In this document: positions 52,373-61,574 of the stretch, one piece after another
Layout of the letters: each line of letters opens with the position of its first letter
How positions within the stretch are numbered: position 1 is the stretch's first letter
From: Bradyrhizobium erythrophlei
Lineage (GTDB): Bacteria; Pseudomonadota; Alphaproteobacteria; Rhizobiales; Xanthobacteraceae
Length of the DNA: 64,000 bases
Reading direction: 5' to 3'
NCBI GenBank assembly: GCA_900129675.1
Contig: FSRD01000001.1
Location: 857,501 to 921,500, forward strand
Notes under the pieces: generated by a model
Database searches by the model: none
Seen by the model: only the letters and a program-made list of their open reading frames with translations
What the model was told of the DNA's origin: nothing
Program-made: the position numbers and the translations under genes

Positions 52373-53446
52373 CTACATCGGCCGATAGGTCCGCACGTCC
52401 GACGGCACGTTGACGCCGAGCTTGATCTGGCCGACCGACTTGATGATGTCGTCGCCGAGCAATTGCGCGAAGCAGGCGTAGCCCCAATCGTTCATGTGCA
52501 GGCCGTCGGCGATCACGAAACCTTCGATCGGGATCGCCTGCTTTTCGTGCCAGTCGCGCATCACCTCGAAGCGCGGGAAGATGCCGACGTGGCGCAGCTC
52601 GGCGACCTTGCCGAGCAACTTCACCATCTTGCCGGCGCTTTCCTGCTTGGCGGTGACGGCCGGCGAGTACTGCGGATCGACCAGCACGAGATCGGCGCCC
52701 GCCGCCTGAATGCGCACGATGCCCTCCTCCACCGTCTTGGCGGTCTCGGCCGGATCGAGGTTGCGCAACACCGCGTTAGTTCCGACCTGCCAGATCACCA
52801 GATCCGGATGCATGTCGATGACTTCGCTCTGCAGTCGCTTCATCATCTCCGGTGCGTCATCACCGCCATGGCCGCGATTGATCACGGTGATGTCGGCGCT
52901 CGGATATTGCTGGCGCAGTTGCGCCGCAAGGCGGTTCGGATAGGTGAACTCCGGCGACGTCGAGCCGTAGCCTTGGGTCGACGACGAGCCGAACGCAACG
53001 ATCACCACCGGCTGGCCGGTAGCGAGCTTGGCCGCGACATGCGGCAGCGAGCCCATCGATTTGGCGCCGCCCTTCGGCGGCAGGCAGGGAACGCGGCTGA
53101 AAATGTCGCCGGCCGACTTTGCGACCGCCTTCACCTTGTCGATCGCTCTGCCGGTGAGGCTCTTTTGTTGCGCGGGCGTTTGCGCTGCAGGATTGGCCTG
53201 ATCGGTGGCGGCCACATTGCCGCCGGTTGCGGCGGTGGTGGTGGTCTGTGGCGGAGCCGTTTTGGTGCCCTCAGACTTGGCCGCCTCGTGTTTGGCGGCG
53301 TCCGATTTGGCGGCGTCGGAAAGCGCCGCCTGCTGGGCAATCTGCGCGTGGGCACACGGCACCGATGCCGGCACCAGCGCCAGCAAGGCCGCGACGGCGG
53401 CTACGGTCAGCGATGCATTTCGGTAAAAAGGGTAGTGAGAACTCAT
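52373..53446 (-). CDS. Periplasmic SGNH/GDSL hydrolase
   Basis: A 357-residue exported protein with a signal peptide ('SLTVAAVAALLALVPASVPC', cleaved near 'AHAQ'), then a low-complexity Ala/Lys/Thr linker (about 38-105, repeated 'AAKSDAAKHEAAKSEG') and an SGNH domain. Block I 'VAFGSSSTQGYG', block II-III 'RGHGGDDAPEM' and 'WQVGTNAVLR', block V 'DGLHMND' with the Asp and His of the triad. All catalytic positions look filled. Its partner gene upstream is a related but degenerate SGNH protein, and the operon begins with an OpgC-type acyltransferase. Confidence 0.88.
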   Translation of the reverse strand: MSSHYPFYRNASLTVAAVAALLALVPASVPCAHAQIAQQAALSDAAKSDAAKHEAAKSEGTKTAPPQTTTTAATGGNVAATDQANPAAQTPAQQKSLTGRAIDKVKAVAKSAGDIFSRVPCLPPKGGAKSMGSLPHVAAKLATGQPVVIVAFGSSSTQGYGSTSPEFTYPNRLAAQLRQQYPSADITVINRGHGGDDAPEMMKRLQSEVIDMHPDLVIWQVGTNAVLRNLDPAETAKTVEEGIVRIQAAGADLVLVDPQYSPAVTAKQESAGKMVKLLGKVAELRHVGIFPRFEVMRDWHEKQAIPIEGFVIADGLHMNDWGYACFAQLLGDDIIKSVGQIKLGVNVPSDVRTYRPM

Positions 53447-53459
53447 TAACGCTGGTTCC

Positions 53460-54218
53460 TCAATTCTGCTGCGCCGGATTGAGATGGGCCGCATCGATTA
53501 CAAATGTCGCCAGCGCGCGGCCAAGGCAATCGTGAACGCGTTTGGCGAGATCAGTGCCATGCGAGGTGCTGAACAGGTCGAAATCTCCGGAATCGTTCCA
53601 GTGGTGCATCATGGCGAAGCGGTCGAACAAGGGAATGTCGTGCTGCTGTGCCACCACGCGCATACTATCTAGGTATGGCGGCGCGGAAATCATCGTCTCC
53701 GTGCGCGGGCTGTATTGCAGATTGATCAAAACCACATCCGTTCCTGCGTTTTGCAACGCAACAACCCCTTGGTCGAGCGCACTCCGAAAGTCGTCAGGAT
53801 CGATGGATCGCATAGCATCGACGGTTCCGGTCTGCCAGATGACCAAAGTAGGATTTTTTGCCTCCACAAGCTTAACGAGGGTGGCGGCCGCTTCCTCGGC
53901 GGTTTTCGCGGTCTGTAGTTCTACGGATAGGCTGATCGGGACCGATGGCAGCTTTTCCTTCAGCATCGCCTGCAACCTGGCGGGGTAGGCGCTGGCCTCC
54001 GACGAAGCGATGCTGGACGAGCGGCTGCCGACCACCAGGATGCTTAGCGGCTTGCCGCTGTTAACGGCTTCGGCGACTTTCGGAAGCGAGCTTTCGCTCG
54101 ATAGCAGATAGGCCGGGACCTCGCAGTTCGGAGGAGCATCCTCGGCACGCGCGGATCCCGCGGTCAAACAACCGGCGAGCAGCATCAGGCCTAGCCGGGC
54201 CCCGAAATCGGACCTCAT
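53460..54218 (-). CDS. Periplasmic SGNH-like protein lacking the catalytic Asp
   Basis: A 252-residue exported protein from the ATG at 54218, overlapping the opgC stop (ATGA). Signal peptide 'SDFGARLGLMLLAGCLTAGS'. The SGNH pattern is recognisable: 'ILVVGSRSSSIASSEASAYP', 'LVIWQTGTVDAMRSIDPDDF', 'VVLINLQYSPRTE'. In block V, where DxxH is expected, the sequence reads 'DLFSTSHGTD' so the Asp three before His is replaced by Ser. It could be a non-catalytic partner or use another residue. It lies between opgC and a complete SGNH hydrolase. Confidence 0.82.
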   Translation of the reverse strand: MRSDFGARLGLMLLAGCLTAGSARAEDAPPNCEVPAYLLSSESSLPKVAEAVNSGKPLSILVVGSRSSSIASSEASAYPARLQAMLKEKLPSVPISLSVELQTAKTAEEAAATLVKLVEAKNPTLVIWQTGTVDAMRSIDPDDFRSALDQGVVALQNAGTDVVLINLQYSPRTETMISAPPYLDSMRVVAQQHDIPLFDRFAMMHHWNDSGDFDLFSTSHGTDLAKRVHDCLGRALATFVIDAAHLNPAQQN

Positions 54219-55474
54219 GCGCCCCCTCCCGCCATATCGGCGTTGCCTCCGGTGCCTTTTGTTTTCGACGCACCCTTGTCGGCGGAGTGTTTGTACCACG
54301 AAATCAGCCACGCCATTCCGCTCATAATGAGGATTCCGCAGATGCTGACCAGAGCGTGCAATGCAGCACCGCCGGAAACTTCGGCGAGGACGAAATGCCC
54401 CGCGAACGCCAGGAATACGCCGAGGCAGAATATCTCAAGCGAGTGCTGGCCGCACAGGATCAATGGTCGCAGCCAGGGCGACTTTAGTCCTGACCAGTCC
54501 TTGGGCAGGAAGCGTGCGGTGATGAGCGCCAGCGCCAGGAAGTGCGCAAAGCGCAGCACGTCGAGATCGGTCTTGTCGATCGGATACATCCATTCTTCGA
54601 CGCGGTGCGGCAGCATATGACCGAGTTGCGGCACGTGCCAGGTCAGCGTGACGTACAGCGCGGCGACCAGATAGACGATTGAAATCCACATCGTGACCGG
54701 CGACGACAGTATCCGCGACATCCGCCGCGCCCCGCCCATCGCGCACCAGGCGCCGAACACGAACAGCAATTGCCAGGCGAACGGATTGAAGAACCAAACA
54801 CCGTTCGGATAGGCCGTCAGATAGAGATCGTAATGCCAGGTCAGCGCATAGAGCCCGGCCGAGAGCGCCAGCGTGACGTCGGCTTTCCACTTCATCAGCC
54901 ACAGGATCAGCGGCAGGAACAGCATCAGCACGATGTAGAGCGGCAGCACGTCCATGTTGACGGGGCGGAATCTCAGCAGCAACGCCTGGACGATGGTGAC
55001 ATCCGGCTGCTTGAGAAAATCCATGATGCCCATCTCTTCGGTGTAGAGCGGATTCTCGAAAGAGGTGGCGACGTAGGAAATCTCCGCGAGGAAGATCGTG
55101 AACAGGAACACATGCGCGACATAGATCTGCCAGACCCGCCGCAGGATCCGCGCGGTCGCCACCACAAAGCCCGCCTGCAGCATCGCGCGGCCATAGACGA
55201 AGGCGGCGGTGTAGCCGGAGATGAAGATGAAGATTTCGGTGGCGTCGGAAAATCCGTAATTGCGGATCGTGAACCAGGTCAGGATGCTGGGCGGCAGATG
55301 GTCAATGAAGATCAGCCACAGCGCGAGCCCGCGAAACAGATCGAGCCTCAATTCGCGCTCGCCGGCCACGGGCAGCGTAATCGCCGGCGCGGCAGCCGCA
55401 ACCGCATCGTCCTTCGCGAGCGCGGCTGCGTCCGCGACCGGCGGTCCGGCAATTTGATCGGCAATCGACGTCAT
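54215..55474 (-). CDS. opgC: OpgC-type membrane acyltransferase
   Basis: A 419-residue integral membrane protein from the ATG at 55474. After a 40-residue Ala-rich tail come the OpgC signatures 'RELRLDLFRGLALWLIFIDH' and 'FGFSDATE'-like 'GFSDATEIFIFISGYTAAFV', then about ten helices. OpgC of Rhodobacter adds succinyl groups to osmoregulated periplasmic glucans. The operon partners are two periplasmic SGNH proteins, a combination known in other glycan acylation systems (membrane acyltransferase plus SGNH). Substrate here probably a periplasmic glucan or surface glycan. Confidence 0.9.
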   Translation of the reverse strand: MTSIADQIAGPPVADAAALAKDDAVAAAAPAITLPVAGERELRLDLFRGLALWLIFIDHLPPSILTWFTIRNYGFSDATEIFIFISGYTAAFVYGRAMLQAGFVVATARILRRVWQIYVAHVFLFTIFLAEISYVATSFENPLYTEEMGIMDFLKQPDVTIVQALLLRFRPVNMDVLPLYIVLMLFLPLILWLMKWKADVTLALSAGLYALTWHYDLYLTAYPNGVWFFNPFAWQLLFVFGAWCAMGGARRMSRILSSPVTMWISIVYLVAALYVTLTWHVPQLGHMLPHRVEEWMYPIDKTDLDVLRFAHFLALALITARFLPKDWSGLKSPWLRPLILCGQHSLEIFCLGVFLAFAGHFVLAEVSGGAALHALVSICGILIMSGMAWLISWYKHSADKGASKTKGTGGNADMAGGGA

Positions 55475-55540
55475 CAGGTACCGTTTTGGACAGGCGGATT
55501 TTCGCCAGCACACGTCTGGAAAGATAATATCGGCCCGCAA

Positions 55541-55711
55541 CTTGCAAACAAGATACCGGGATTATGGCGCGCGGGTGCGCTTTAGGATGGAACTATGTTG
55601 AAAGCGCGATGGAAAATGACACCGGCGCGGGGTTTTGCAGGCCGCTGCGGCGATTGGTTCCATCCGATTCTTTCGCTATGATAGAGCCCAGGATTAAAGA
55701 AGATCGCCCGC
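55541..55711. other. Divergent promoter region opgC / apaG
   Basis: About 170 nt between the opgC cluster and apaG. It contains both promoters. No small gene was recognised. Confidence 0.3.
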
Positions 55712-56104
55712 ATGTACCGCGCCGTCACCCGCCAGATCGAAGTCACCGTCGAGCCGAACTTCCTGCCGGAACGCTCGTCGATCGATCGGGGGCAGTATTT
55801 CTGGTCCTACACCATCGTCATCACCAATTCCGGCACCGAGACGGTGCAGTTGCGGACCCGGCACTGGATCATCACCGACGCCACCGGCCGCAAGCAGGAA
55901 GTCCGCGGCGAGGGCGTGGTCGGCGAGCAGCCGGTGCTGGCGCCCGGCGAGCGCTTCGAATACACCTCTGGCGTGCCGCTGCCGACCGCCTCGGGCATCA
56001 TGGCCGGCCGCTACCAAATGGTCAGCGAAAGCGGCGAACGGTTCGAGATCGACGTGCCGACGTTTTCGCTGGATAGTCCGGACGGGAAGCGGGTGTTGAA
56101 CTAG
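55712..56104 (+). CDS. apaG: ApaG protein (Co2+/Mg2+ efflux-associated)
   Basis: A 130-residue DUF525/ApaG fold: 'MYRAVTRQIEVTVEPNFLPE', 'YFWSYTIVITNSGTETVQLR', 'HWIITDATGRKQEVRGEGVV', 'YTSGVPLPTASGIMAGRYQM'. A small fibronectin-like beta sandwich; family linked to magnesium/cobalt homeostasis in Salmonella, and to the apaH operon in E. coli, which is not present here. Monocistronic. Confidence 0.96.
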   Translation: MYRAVTRQIEVTVEPNFLPERSSIDRGQYFWSYTIVITNSGTETVQLRTRHWIITDATGRKQEVRGEGVVGEQPVLAPGERFEYTSGVPLPTASGIMAGRYQMVSESGERFEIDVPTFSLDSPDGKRVLN

Positions 56105-56434
56105 GGCGCATGAGTTGCGCACGATGCGGCTCGCCCAACACGTCGTCCCGGCTCAAGGCCGGGACGACTTGGAGTATTTTGTGCGGCTTCGGTGGGCAAA
56201 GGCGCTCTTGCGCCGTGCCCACCATCTATCGGCACACCGTCTTCGTGATTGGTGGGCACGCTTCGCTTTGCCCAACCTACGGTTCTCGCCGCGCATTCCT
56301 AGGATTTTAATCCATCAACTCCCCCGGGCAATTTTCGTCAGGATTGCCGGGCAAAAAGCGTGTTAGATTCCGCGCGGTCATTACGAGCCGTGTATAGCTT
56401 ATCCGTCCGCCGACTGAGAGCTGGTCATGCACCG
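56105..56434. repeat. Intergenic region rich in dispersed palindromes
   Basis: About 330 nt between apaG and the Fe-S protein. CGTCGTCCCGGC / GCCGGGACGAC hairpin at 56141-56168; GGTGGGCA...TGCCCACC hairpin at 56191-56223; a further GGTGGGCACGCTTCG arm at 56251. These are copies of repeats seen elsewhere in the core half. No gene was seen. Confidence 0.65.
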
Positions 56435-57757
56435 ATGAGCGACATCCCTTTCGAGACGGCGCTGGGCGAACGCGTCGAGGACATGCTCGACGCCTGCACC
56501 CGATGCGGCAAGTGCGTCGAGGTCTGTCCAGGCGTGAAGCCCGCCGGTATCTCGCACACGCGGCCCGAGGACATCATCGGCGGCATACTCGACCTTGTGC
56601 GTACCGGCGACGGTCCCGAGGCGTCACGCAAATGGGCGGCGTCCTGCATGCTGAGCGGGGAATGCATCAAGGCGTGCGACTACGGCGTCAACCCGCGTTT
56701 TCTGCTCGCGATGGCGCGCCTCGGCATCGCCAAGACCGACAATGAACTTCCTGAACGGCGCCGACAGGGGGTAGAGAGATATCGTGACGTCAGCCGCGAT
56801 GTGACGATGCTCTCGCGTTTGCAGCTCGATACGGAGGTTCTGGAGCGGCTGGGTCAGAAGTCGGCATCGGTATCGACGCCCGCCGAGACGCCGGATTTCG
56901 TGTTTTACACCGGCTGCAACGTGCTCAAGACGCCGCACATCGCGCTGCTTGCGCTCGATATCATGGATGCGCTCGGCATCACCTACCAGGTGATGGGCGG
57001 ACCCAGCCATTGTTGCGGCATCTCGCAGCTGCGCGCCGGCGACGTCGAAATGTCCGGGCGCATGGGCGCGAACACGATCGAGAAATTGTCGCACTCCAGG
57101 TCCGGTCAGGTGATCTCCTGGTGTCCGAGCTGTTACGTCCAGTTCACGGAAACGACGTTGCCGACGATCGAACGCCAGGGCGGCTCGCGTCCGTTCGAGA
57201 TGACGCCGTTCATGCGATTCCTCGACGGCCGGCTCGCCGAGTTGAAGCCGCATTTGCAGCGACGGGTCGAAATGCGGGTTGCGTTACACCGGCATCCCGG
57301 CGTGGCCGGCGTCATGGAAGCCGCCGCTGAAATCCTGAACGCAATCCCCGGCGTTGAGCTCGTTGACCTGAAGCAGCCGGCGGTCGGCCTGCAGAGCGTC
57401 AATGTCGGCGTGTTGCCCGCGTTCAAACGCGAGCTGCAGCTTGGCGAGCTCCAGGCGGCGCGCGACGCGGGCGTCGATGCACTGGTTGCAGTCTATCACT
57501 CCGATCATCGCGAGCTGTGCGCGCACGAACGCGACTGGCCGTTCCGTATCATCAACATCCTTGAGGTGGTCGGCGAGAGCATGGGGTTGCATCGGCATGA
57601 CCGCTACAAGCAGCTCAAGATCACGCAGGATGCCGACCAGATCGTCGCGGAATGCAGCGATCAGATCGCAAAGCACTCACCCGACCCCGGCATCGCCCGC
57701 AACGTCATCGTCAAGGGGCTGCTTGGCGACCAGCCGCTTGCCCTGCGAGCGACGTAA
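56435..57757 (+). CDS. Iron-sulfur protein, HdrC/HdrB (GlpC)-like, with degenerate second CCG domain
   Basis: A 440-residue soluble protein from the ATG at 56435. An N-terminal 4Fe-4S motif 'CTRCGKCVEVCP' (Cys 21, 24, 27, 31). The second cluster region has only three Cys ('SCMLSGECIKACDYG'). Then a complete CCG domain: 'YTGCNVLKTPH', 'SHCCGISQL', 'WCPSCYVQF'. The second CCG domain keeps its length, but all its cysteines are gone: 'ALHRHPGVAGV', 'AVGLQSVNVG' and 'VYHSDHREL' stand in their places. This family carries electrons between dehydrogenases and quinones or disulfides. Partner flavoprotein not adjacent. Convergent with hslO. Confidence 0.85.
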   Translation: MSDIPFETALGERVEDMLDACTRCGKCVEVCPGVKPAGISHTRPEDIIGGILDLVRTGDGPEASRKWAASCMLSGECIKACDYGVNPRFLLAMARLGIAKTDNELPERRRQGVERYRDVSRDVTMLSRLQLDTEVLERLGQKSASVSTPAETPDFVFYTGCNVLKTPHIALLALDIMDALGITYQVMGGPSHCCGISQLRAGDVEMSGRMGANTIEKLSHSRSGQVISWCPSCYVQFTETTLPTIERQGGSRPFEMTPFMRFLDGRLAELKPHLQRRVEMRVALHRHPGVAGVMEAAAEILNAIPGVELVDLKQPAVGLQSVNVGVLPAFKRELQLGELQAARDAGVDALVAVYHSDHRELCAHERDWPFRIINILEVVGESMGLHRHDRYKQLKITQDADQIVAECSDQIAKHSPDPGIARNVIVKGLLGDQPLALRAT

Positions 57758-57772
57758 CGTCGCCTGTATCGC

Positions 57773-58777
57773 CTACTCCACCCCCGCCTCATCCGGCGTG
57801 AACTGATACACCGACGAGCAGAATTCGCAGGTCACCACCACCTTGCCGTCCTTGACCATGTCGGCGCGGTCCTGCGGGGCAAAGCTTTTCAGCATCGACG
57901 ACACCGCATCGCGCGAGCAGGAGCATTGCGCGCGTAACGGAAGAGGCGCGAAGACGCGGACGCCGCGTTCGTGGAACAGGCGATACAGCAAGCGCTCACC
58001 CGACAGATCGGGATCGATCAGTTCGACGTCCTCGACGGTTGCGATTAGCGACTGGCCCTCGACCCAGGCGTCGTCTTCCTTGACCTCATGCGTGGCCGCG
58101 CCTTCCGGCGCGTTGCCGGGATGCAGATCGGCCTGCCGCGCGCGCTCCGGTGCCTTCGGCAAAAATTGCAGCAAAATGCCGCCGGCGCGCCAGCGGTGCT
58201 TTGGGCCGTCGCCGCCGCCGCGCCATTCCTCGCCGACCGCAAGTCGCACCCTGGTCGGAATTTGTTCCGAGCGCAAAAAATATTCATGCGCGGCGTCCTC
58301 GAGGCCGCCGCCATCGAGCGCCACGAGGCCCTGATAGCGGCTCATGTCCGGGCCCTGATCGATGGTCATGGCGAGATGGCCCTTGCCGAGCAACTGACCT
58401 GATGTCAGCCCTTCCTTCAGCCGCATGGCGTCGTAGCGCGCATAGGCGCGCAGCCGATCGGGCGCCTGGAAATCCACGATCAAAAACGACACCGGCCCGT
58501 CAGTCTGGGTCTGCAGGATAAAGCGGCCGTCGAATTTCAGCGACGAGCCGAGCAACGTCGTCAGCACGATCGCTTCGCCAAGCAGCTTGCAGACCGCCGG
58601 CGGATAATCGTGCCTGGTCAGGATGTCGTCGAGCGCGGGGCCAAGCCGGGTCAGCCGTCCACGCAGATCGAGCGTATCGACCTCGAAGGGCAGCACTGCG
58701 TCGTCGACGGGAACCGACGAAGGCGCCCGAATGGGCGCCTCGGCCGTGATTCTGGTGTCTGATGATTCTGAGTCCAT
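57773..58777 (-). CDS. hslO: Redox-regulated chaperone Hsp33
   Basis: A 334-residue Hsp33. The C-terminal zinc switch has 'AQCSCSRDAV' (CxC) and 'VTCEFCSSVYQF' (CxxC); the N-terminal domain has 'LLGSSLKFDGRFILQTQTDG' and 'LLGKGHLAMTID'. On oxidation zinc is lost, and the protein becomes an active holdase. An N-terminal extension of about 30 residues is common in this genus. Downstream of argF on the same strand, the order usual in Rhizobiales. Confidence 0.95.
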   Translation of the reverse strand: MDSESSDTRITAEAPIRAPSSVPVDDAVLPFEVDTLDLRGRLTRLGPALDDILTRHDYPPAVCKLLGEAIVLTTLLGSSLKFDGRFILQTQTDGPVSFLIVDFQAPDRLRAYARYDAMRLKEGLTSGQLLGKGHLAMTIDQGPDMSRYQGLVALDGGGLEDAAHEYFLRSEQIPTRVRLAVGEEWRGGGDGPKHRWRAGGILLQFLPKAPERARQADLHPGNAPEGAATHEVKEDDAWVEGQSLIATVEDVELIDPDLSGERLLYRLFHERGVRVFAPLPLRAQCSCSRDAVSSMLKSFAPQDRADMVKDGKVVVTCEFCSSVYQFTPDEAGVE

Positions 58778-58839
58778 GGCGCTTTATCTGGGGTCACTCG
58801 GTCGAAATCGAAACCCCCTCGATCCTATGTTCTGCGTCA

Positions 58840-58922
58840 TGGCCGGACTTGTTCCGGCCATCCACGTCTTTCTCGATCGCAGCACCGATAGACGTGGATG
58901 CCCGGGTCAAGCCCGGGCATGA
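58840..58922. repeat. Dispersed palindromic repeats
   Basis: Hairpins ATGGCCGGACTTGTTCCGGC plus CAT and ATGCCCGGGTCAAGCCCGGG plus CAT, with ACGTGGATG arms between. They fill the argF-hslO spacer and could act as a processing or attenuation hairpin between these genes. Confidence 0.6.
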
Positions 58923-58960
58923 CGGGTGAAAATCTGTCGACGCCTTAGCGAACGCTGCCG

Positions 58961-59887
58961 CTACGCCACCGCGTCAAAGCACCAGGCCAGAATGCCCTTT
59001 TGCGCGTGCAGGCGGTTTTCGGCCTCGTCGAACACGACCGACTGCGGGCCGTCGATCACCTCGTCGGTGACCTCCTCGCCGCGATGGGCGGGCAGGCAGT
59101 GCATGAACAGCGCGTCCTTGTTGGCCAGCGACATCAGCTTTGCATTCACCTGATAGGGTTTCAGCACATTGTGGCGGTGCTCGCCGTCCTTGTCGCCCAT
59201 CGACACCCAGGTGTCGGTGACGACGCAATCGGCGCCGCGCACGGCGGCTTCTGGATCGTTGCCGAGCACGATCGGGGCTTGCGTTGCCTTGATCCAGTCC
59301 TTCATCGCCTTGTTCGGCGCAAGCTGCGGCGGGGTGGCGACCTTCAGATTGAACTTGAAGCGCTCGGCCGCATGCGCCCATGACGCCAGCACGTTGTTGT
59401 CGTCGCCGGTCCAGGCCACGCTGCGGCCCTTGATCGGCCCGCGATGCTCCTCGAAGGTCATCAGGTCCGCCATCACCTGGCAGGGATGCGAGCGCCGCGT
59501 CAGTCCGTTGATCACGGGCACGGTGGCGTGCGCGGCGAGCTCCAGCAGCGCGTCGTGGTTGAGGATGCGGATCATGATCGCATCGACATAGCGCGACAGC
59601 ACGCGCGCGGTATCGGCGATGGTCTCGCCGCGGCCGAGCTGCATTTCGGCACCCGTGAGCATGATCGCTTCACCGCCGAGCTGGCGCATGCCGACGTCGA
59701 ACGATACCCGCGTGCGCGTCGAGGGCCGCTCGAAGATCATTGCCAGCGTCTTGCCTTCGAGCGGCTTGTTCGGCTTCTCATGCGCTTTCAGCTTCGCCTT
59801 CATGGCGGCGCCGGCGGCCAGCATGTTCTGCAACTCCGCGAGCGGCAGCTCGTTGATGTCGAGGAAGTGACGGACGGCCTTGCTCAT
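58961..59887 (-). CDS. argF: Ornithine carbamoyltransferase
   Basis: A 308-residue enzyme. Carbamoyl-phosphate loop '[15 protein letters not shown]'; ornithine-binding '[12 protein letters not shown]'; '[20 protein letters not shown]'. It makes citrulline from ornithine in arginine synthesis. Its ATG overlaps the stop of argD by one base (TGATG), so the two are translationally coupled. Confidence 0.96.
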   Translation of the reverse strand: MSKAVRHFLDINELPLAELQNMLAAGAAMKAKLKAHEKPNKPLEGKTLAMIFERPSTRTRVSFDVGMRQLGGEAIMLTGAEMQLGRGETIADTARVLSRYVDAIMIRILNHDALLELAAHATVPVINGLTRRSHPCQVMADLMTFEEHRGPIKGRSVAWTGDDNNVLASWAHAAERFKFNLKVATPPQLAPNKAMKDWIKATQAPIVLGNDPEAAVRGADCVVTDTWVSMGDKDGEHRHNVLKPYQVNAKLMSLANKDALFMHCLPAHRGEEVTDEVIDGPQSVVFDEAENRLHAQKGILAWCFDAVA

Positions 59888-61095
59888 CACCCCGCCGCCT
59901 TCTTCAACTGGCCGCCGGATAGCGCCGTGCAGGCGCGCTCGAGGCTGGCAACGGATTGCTCGATCTCGGACTCGGAGACGATCAGGGGCGCCAGGAAGCG
60001 CACCACATTGTCGCCGGCGCCGACGGTCAGCAGCTTCTGGTCGCGCAACGCATTGACGAGATCGCCCGACGGCACCACGGCCTTGACGCCGACCAAAAGG
60101 CCTTCGCCGCGCACTTCCGACAGCACTTGGGGATAGCGATCGACCACGGAAGCCAGCTTCTGTTTCAACAGCAGCGACATCTTCTGCACATGGTCGAAGA
60201 AGCCGGGCTTCAACATCACGTCGAGCACCGCGTTGGCGGCCGCGACCGCCAGCGGATTGCCGCCGAAGGTCGAGCCGTGCGAGCCCGGCGTCATGCCGGA
60301 CGCAGCCTCAGCGGTGGCGAGACACGCGCCGATCGGAAAGCCGCCGCCGAGCGCCTTCGCCAGCGACATCACATCCGGCGTGACGCCGAGGCGCTTATAG
60401 GCGAAGAGATCGCCGGTGCGGCCCATGCCGGTCTGCACCTCGTCGAATACCAACAGCAGGCCCTTGTCGTCGCAGAGCTGACGCAGCGCCTTGAAGAACG
60501 CGTGCGGCGCGGTGCGCACGCCGCCCTCGCCCTGCACCGGCTCGATCAGAATGGCCGCGGTGTTTGGGCCGATCGCCTTCTTCACGGCTTCGAGATCGCC
60601 GTGCGGGACCTGGTCGAAACCGTCCAGCGGCGGACCGAAGCCTTCGAGATATTTGGCGGAGCCGGTCGCAGCGAGCGTGCCGAGCGTGCGGCCGTGGAAC
60701 GCGCCCTCGAAGGTGACGAGGCGGTAGCGCTCGGGATGGCCTTTTGCGGCATGATAGCGGCGCGCGACCTTGATCGCGCATTCCATCGCTTCGGCGCCGG
60801 AATTACAGAAGAACACGAAATCCGCAAAGCTTTGCTCGCACAGCCGTGCCGCGAGCTTGTCGCCGTCGGGCGATTTGAACAGGTTCGACATGTGCCAAAG
60901 TTTCGTCGCCTGCTCCTGCAGGGCCGCGACCAGATGCGGATGGCAATGACCGAGCGCATTCACCGCGACGCCGGAGGTGAAGTCGAGATAGCGCTCGCCA
61001 TTGGTTGCGATAAGCCACGCGCCTTCGCCGCGCTCGAAGCCAAGATCGACCCTGGCGAAGACGGGAAGCAGATGCGACGTGGCGCTCTTGGTCAT
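59887..61095 (-). CDS. argD: Acetylornithine aminotransferase
   Basis: A 402-residue class III aminotransferase from the ATG at 61095; a GTG at 61104 is also possible. Motifs: '[20 protein letters not shown]', '[20 protein letters not shown]', PLP Lys in '[15 protein letters not shown]', '[20 protein letters not shown]'. First gene of the argD-argF run, behind a strong sigma70-like promoter and a leader hairpin. Confidence 0.95.
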   Translation of the reverse strand: MTKSATSHLLPVFARVDLGFERGEGAWLIATNGERYLDFTSGVAVNALGHCHPHLVAALQEQATKLWHMSNLFKSPDGDKLAARLCEQSFADFVFFCNSGAEAMECAIKVARRYHAAKGHPERYRLVTFEGAFHGRTLGTLAATGSAKYLEGFGPPLDGFDQVPHGDLEAVKKAIGPNTAAILIEPVQGEGGVRTAPHAFFKALRQLCDDKGLLLVFDEVQTGMGRTGDLFAYKRLGVTPDVMSLAKALGGGFPIGACLATAEAASGMTPGSHGSTFGGNPLAVAAANAVLDVMLKPGFFDHVQKMSLLLKQKLASVVDRYPQVLSEVRGEGLLVGVKAVVPSGDLVNALRDQKLLTVGAGDNVVRFLAPLIVSESEIEQSVASLERACTALSGGQLKKAAG

Positions 61096-61169
61096 GGCAA
61101 TCACTGATGGTTATGAGACAGTCACGATGCCTGCAGGGGCGCGGCAGCAGCCCGTCTTCCGAAAACAAA

Positions 61170-61196
61170 ACGTGCCGCCTTTTCGGGCGGCACGTG
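61170..61196 (-). terminator. Leader hairpin upstream of argD
   Basis: 10-bp perfect stem ACGTGCCGCC / GGCGGCACGT with a 6-7 nt loop. On the minus strand it is followed by TTTTGTTTT. It begins only a few bases after the predicted transcription start and about 75 nt before the argD ATG, so it may be an attenuator or a 5' stabilising hairpin. Confidence 0.55.
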
Positions 61197-61202
61197 GCAA
61201 AC

Positions 61203-61230
61203 ATTCTATGCTGGCGGCGGTAACTGTCAA
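61203..61230 (-). promoter_or_regulatory. Sigma70-type promoter for argD-argF
   Basis: On the minus strand: TTGACA (61230-61225), a 16-nt spacer, and TAGAAT (61208-61203). Perfect -35 and five of six -10 positions. Transcription should start near 61196, directly before the leader hairpin. Confidence 0.6.
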
Positions 61231-61574
61231 CACGCCACGAGACGTGCCTTCCTGCACTGCAAGAAAAGCGCAATCCGTAACATTCCGGGGCGGTGGAAAA
61301 ACACGATTGCAATGCTTAAGTGTGGGAACATGTGGACGCACCGACGGGGACTCTTGCGCCAGAGTCCCGCCATATTGTAGCGTCTGAGCCGTCGGGTACG
61401 ACATCTCGTGCGGCGGATCCGATCCTCTGAAGTCCCAGTGTTCTGCGTACACGTTCGGGCGCGCTCTCTGCGCCCGGCGAGGGCTAAGGGATTCTGTCCG
61501 CAGGGATATTTGAGACGATTGACATCGCCAGCGCTGCCCCAGGTTGGCCGGCGCGACGCGAAGGGAAGAATGCG
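61231..61574. other. Divergent region between argD and gcrA
   Basis: About 340 nt with no convincing gene; short frames lack ribosome-binding sites. It must contain the gcrA promoter. A GGGACTCTTGCGCCAGAGTC hairpin (about 61349-61368) is visible, with no T-tract. Confidence 0.35.

Noticed and set aside
59956..61107. A 383-codon plus-strand frame opposite argD
   Set aside because: Antisense shadow of a clearly conserved gene.
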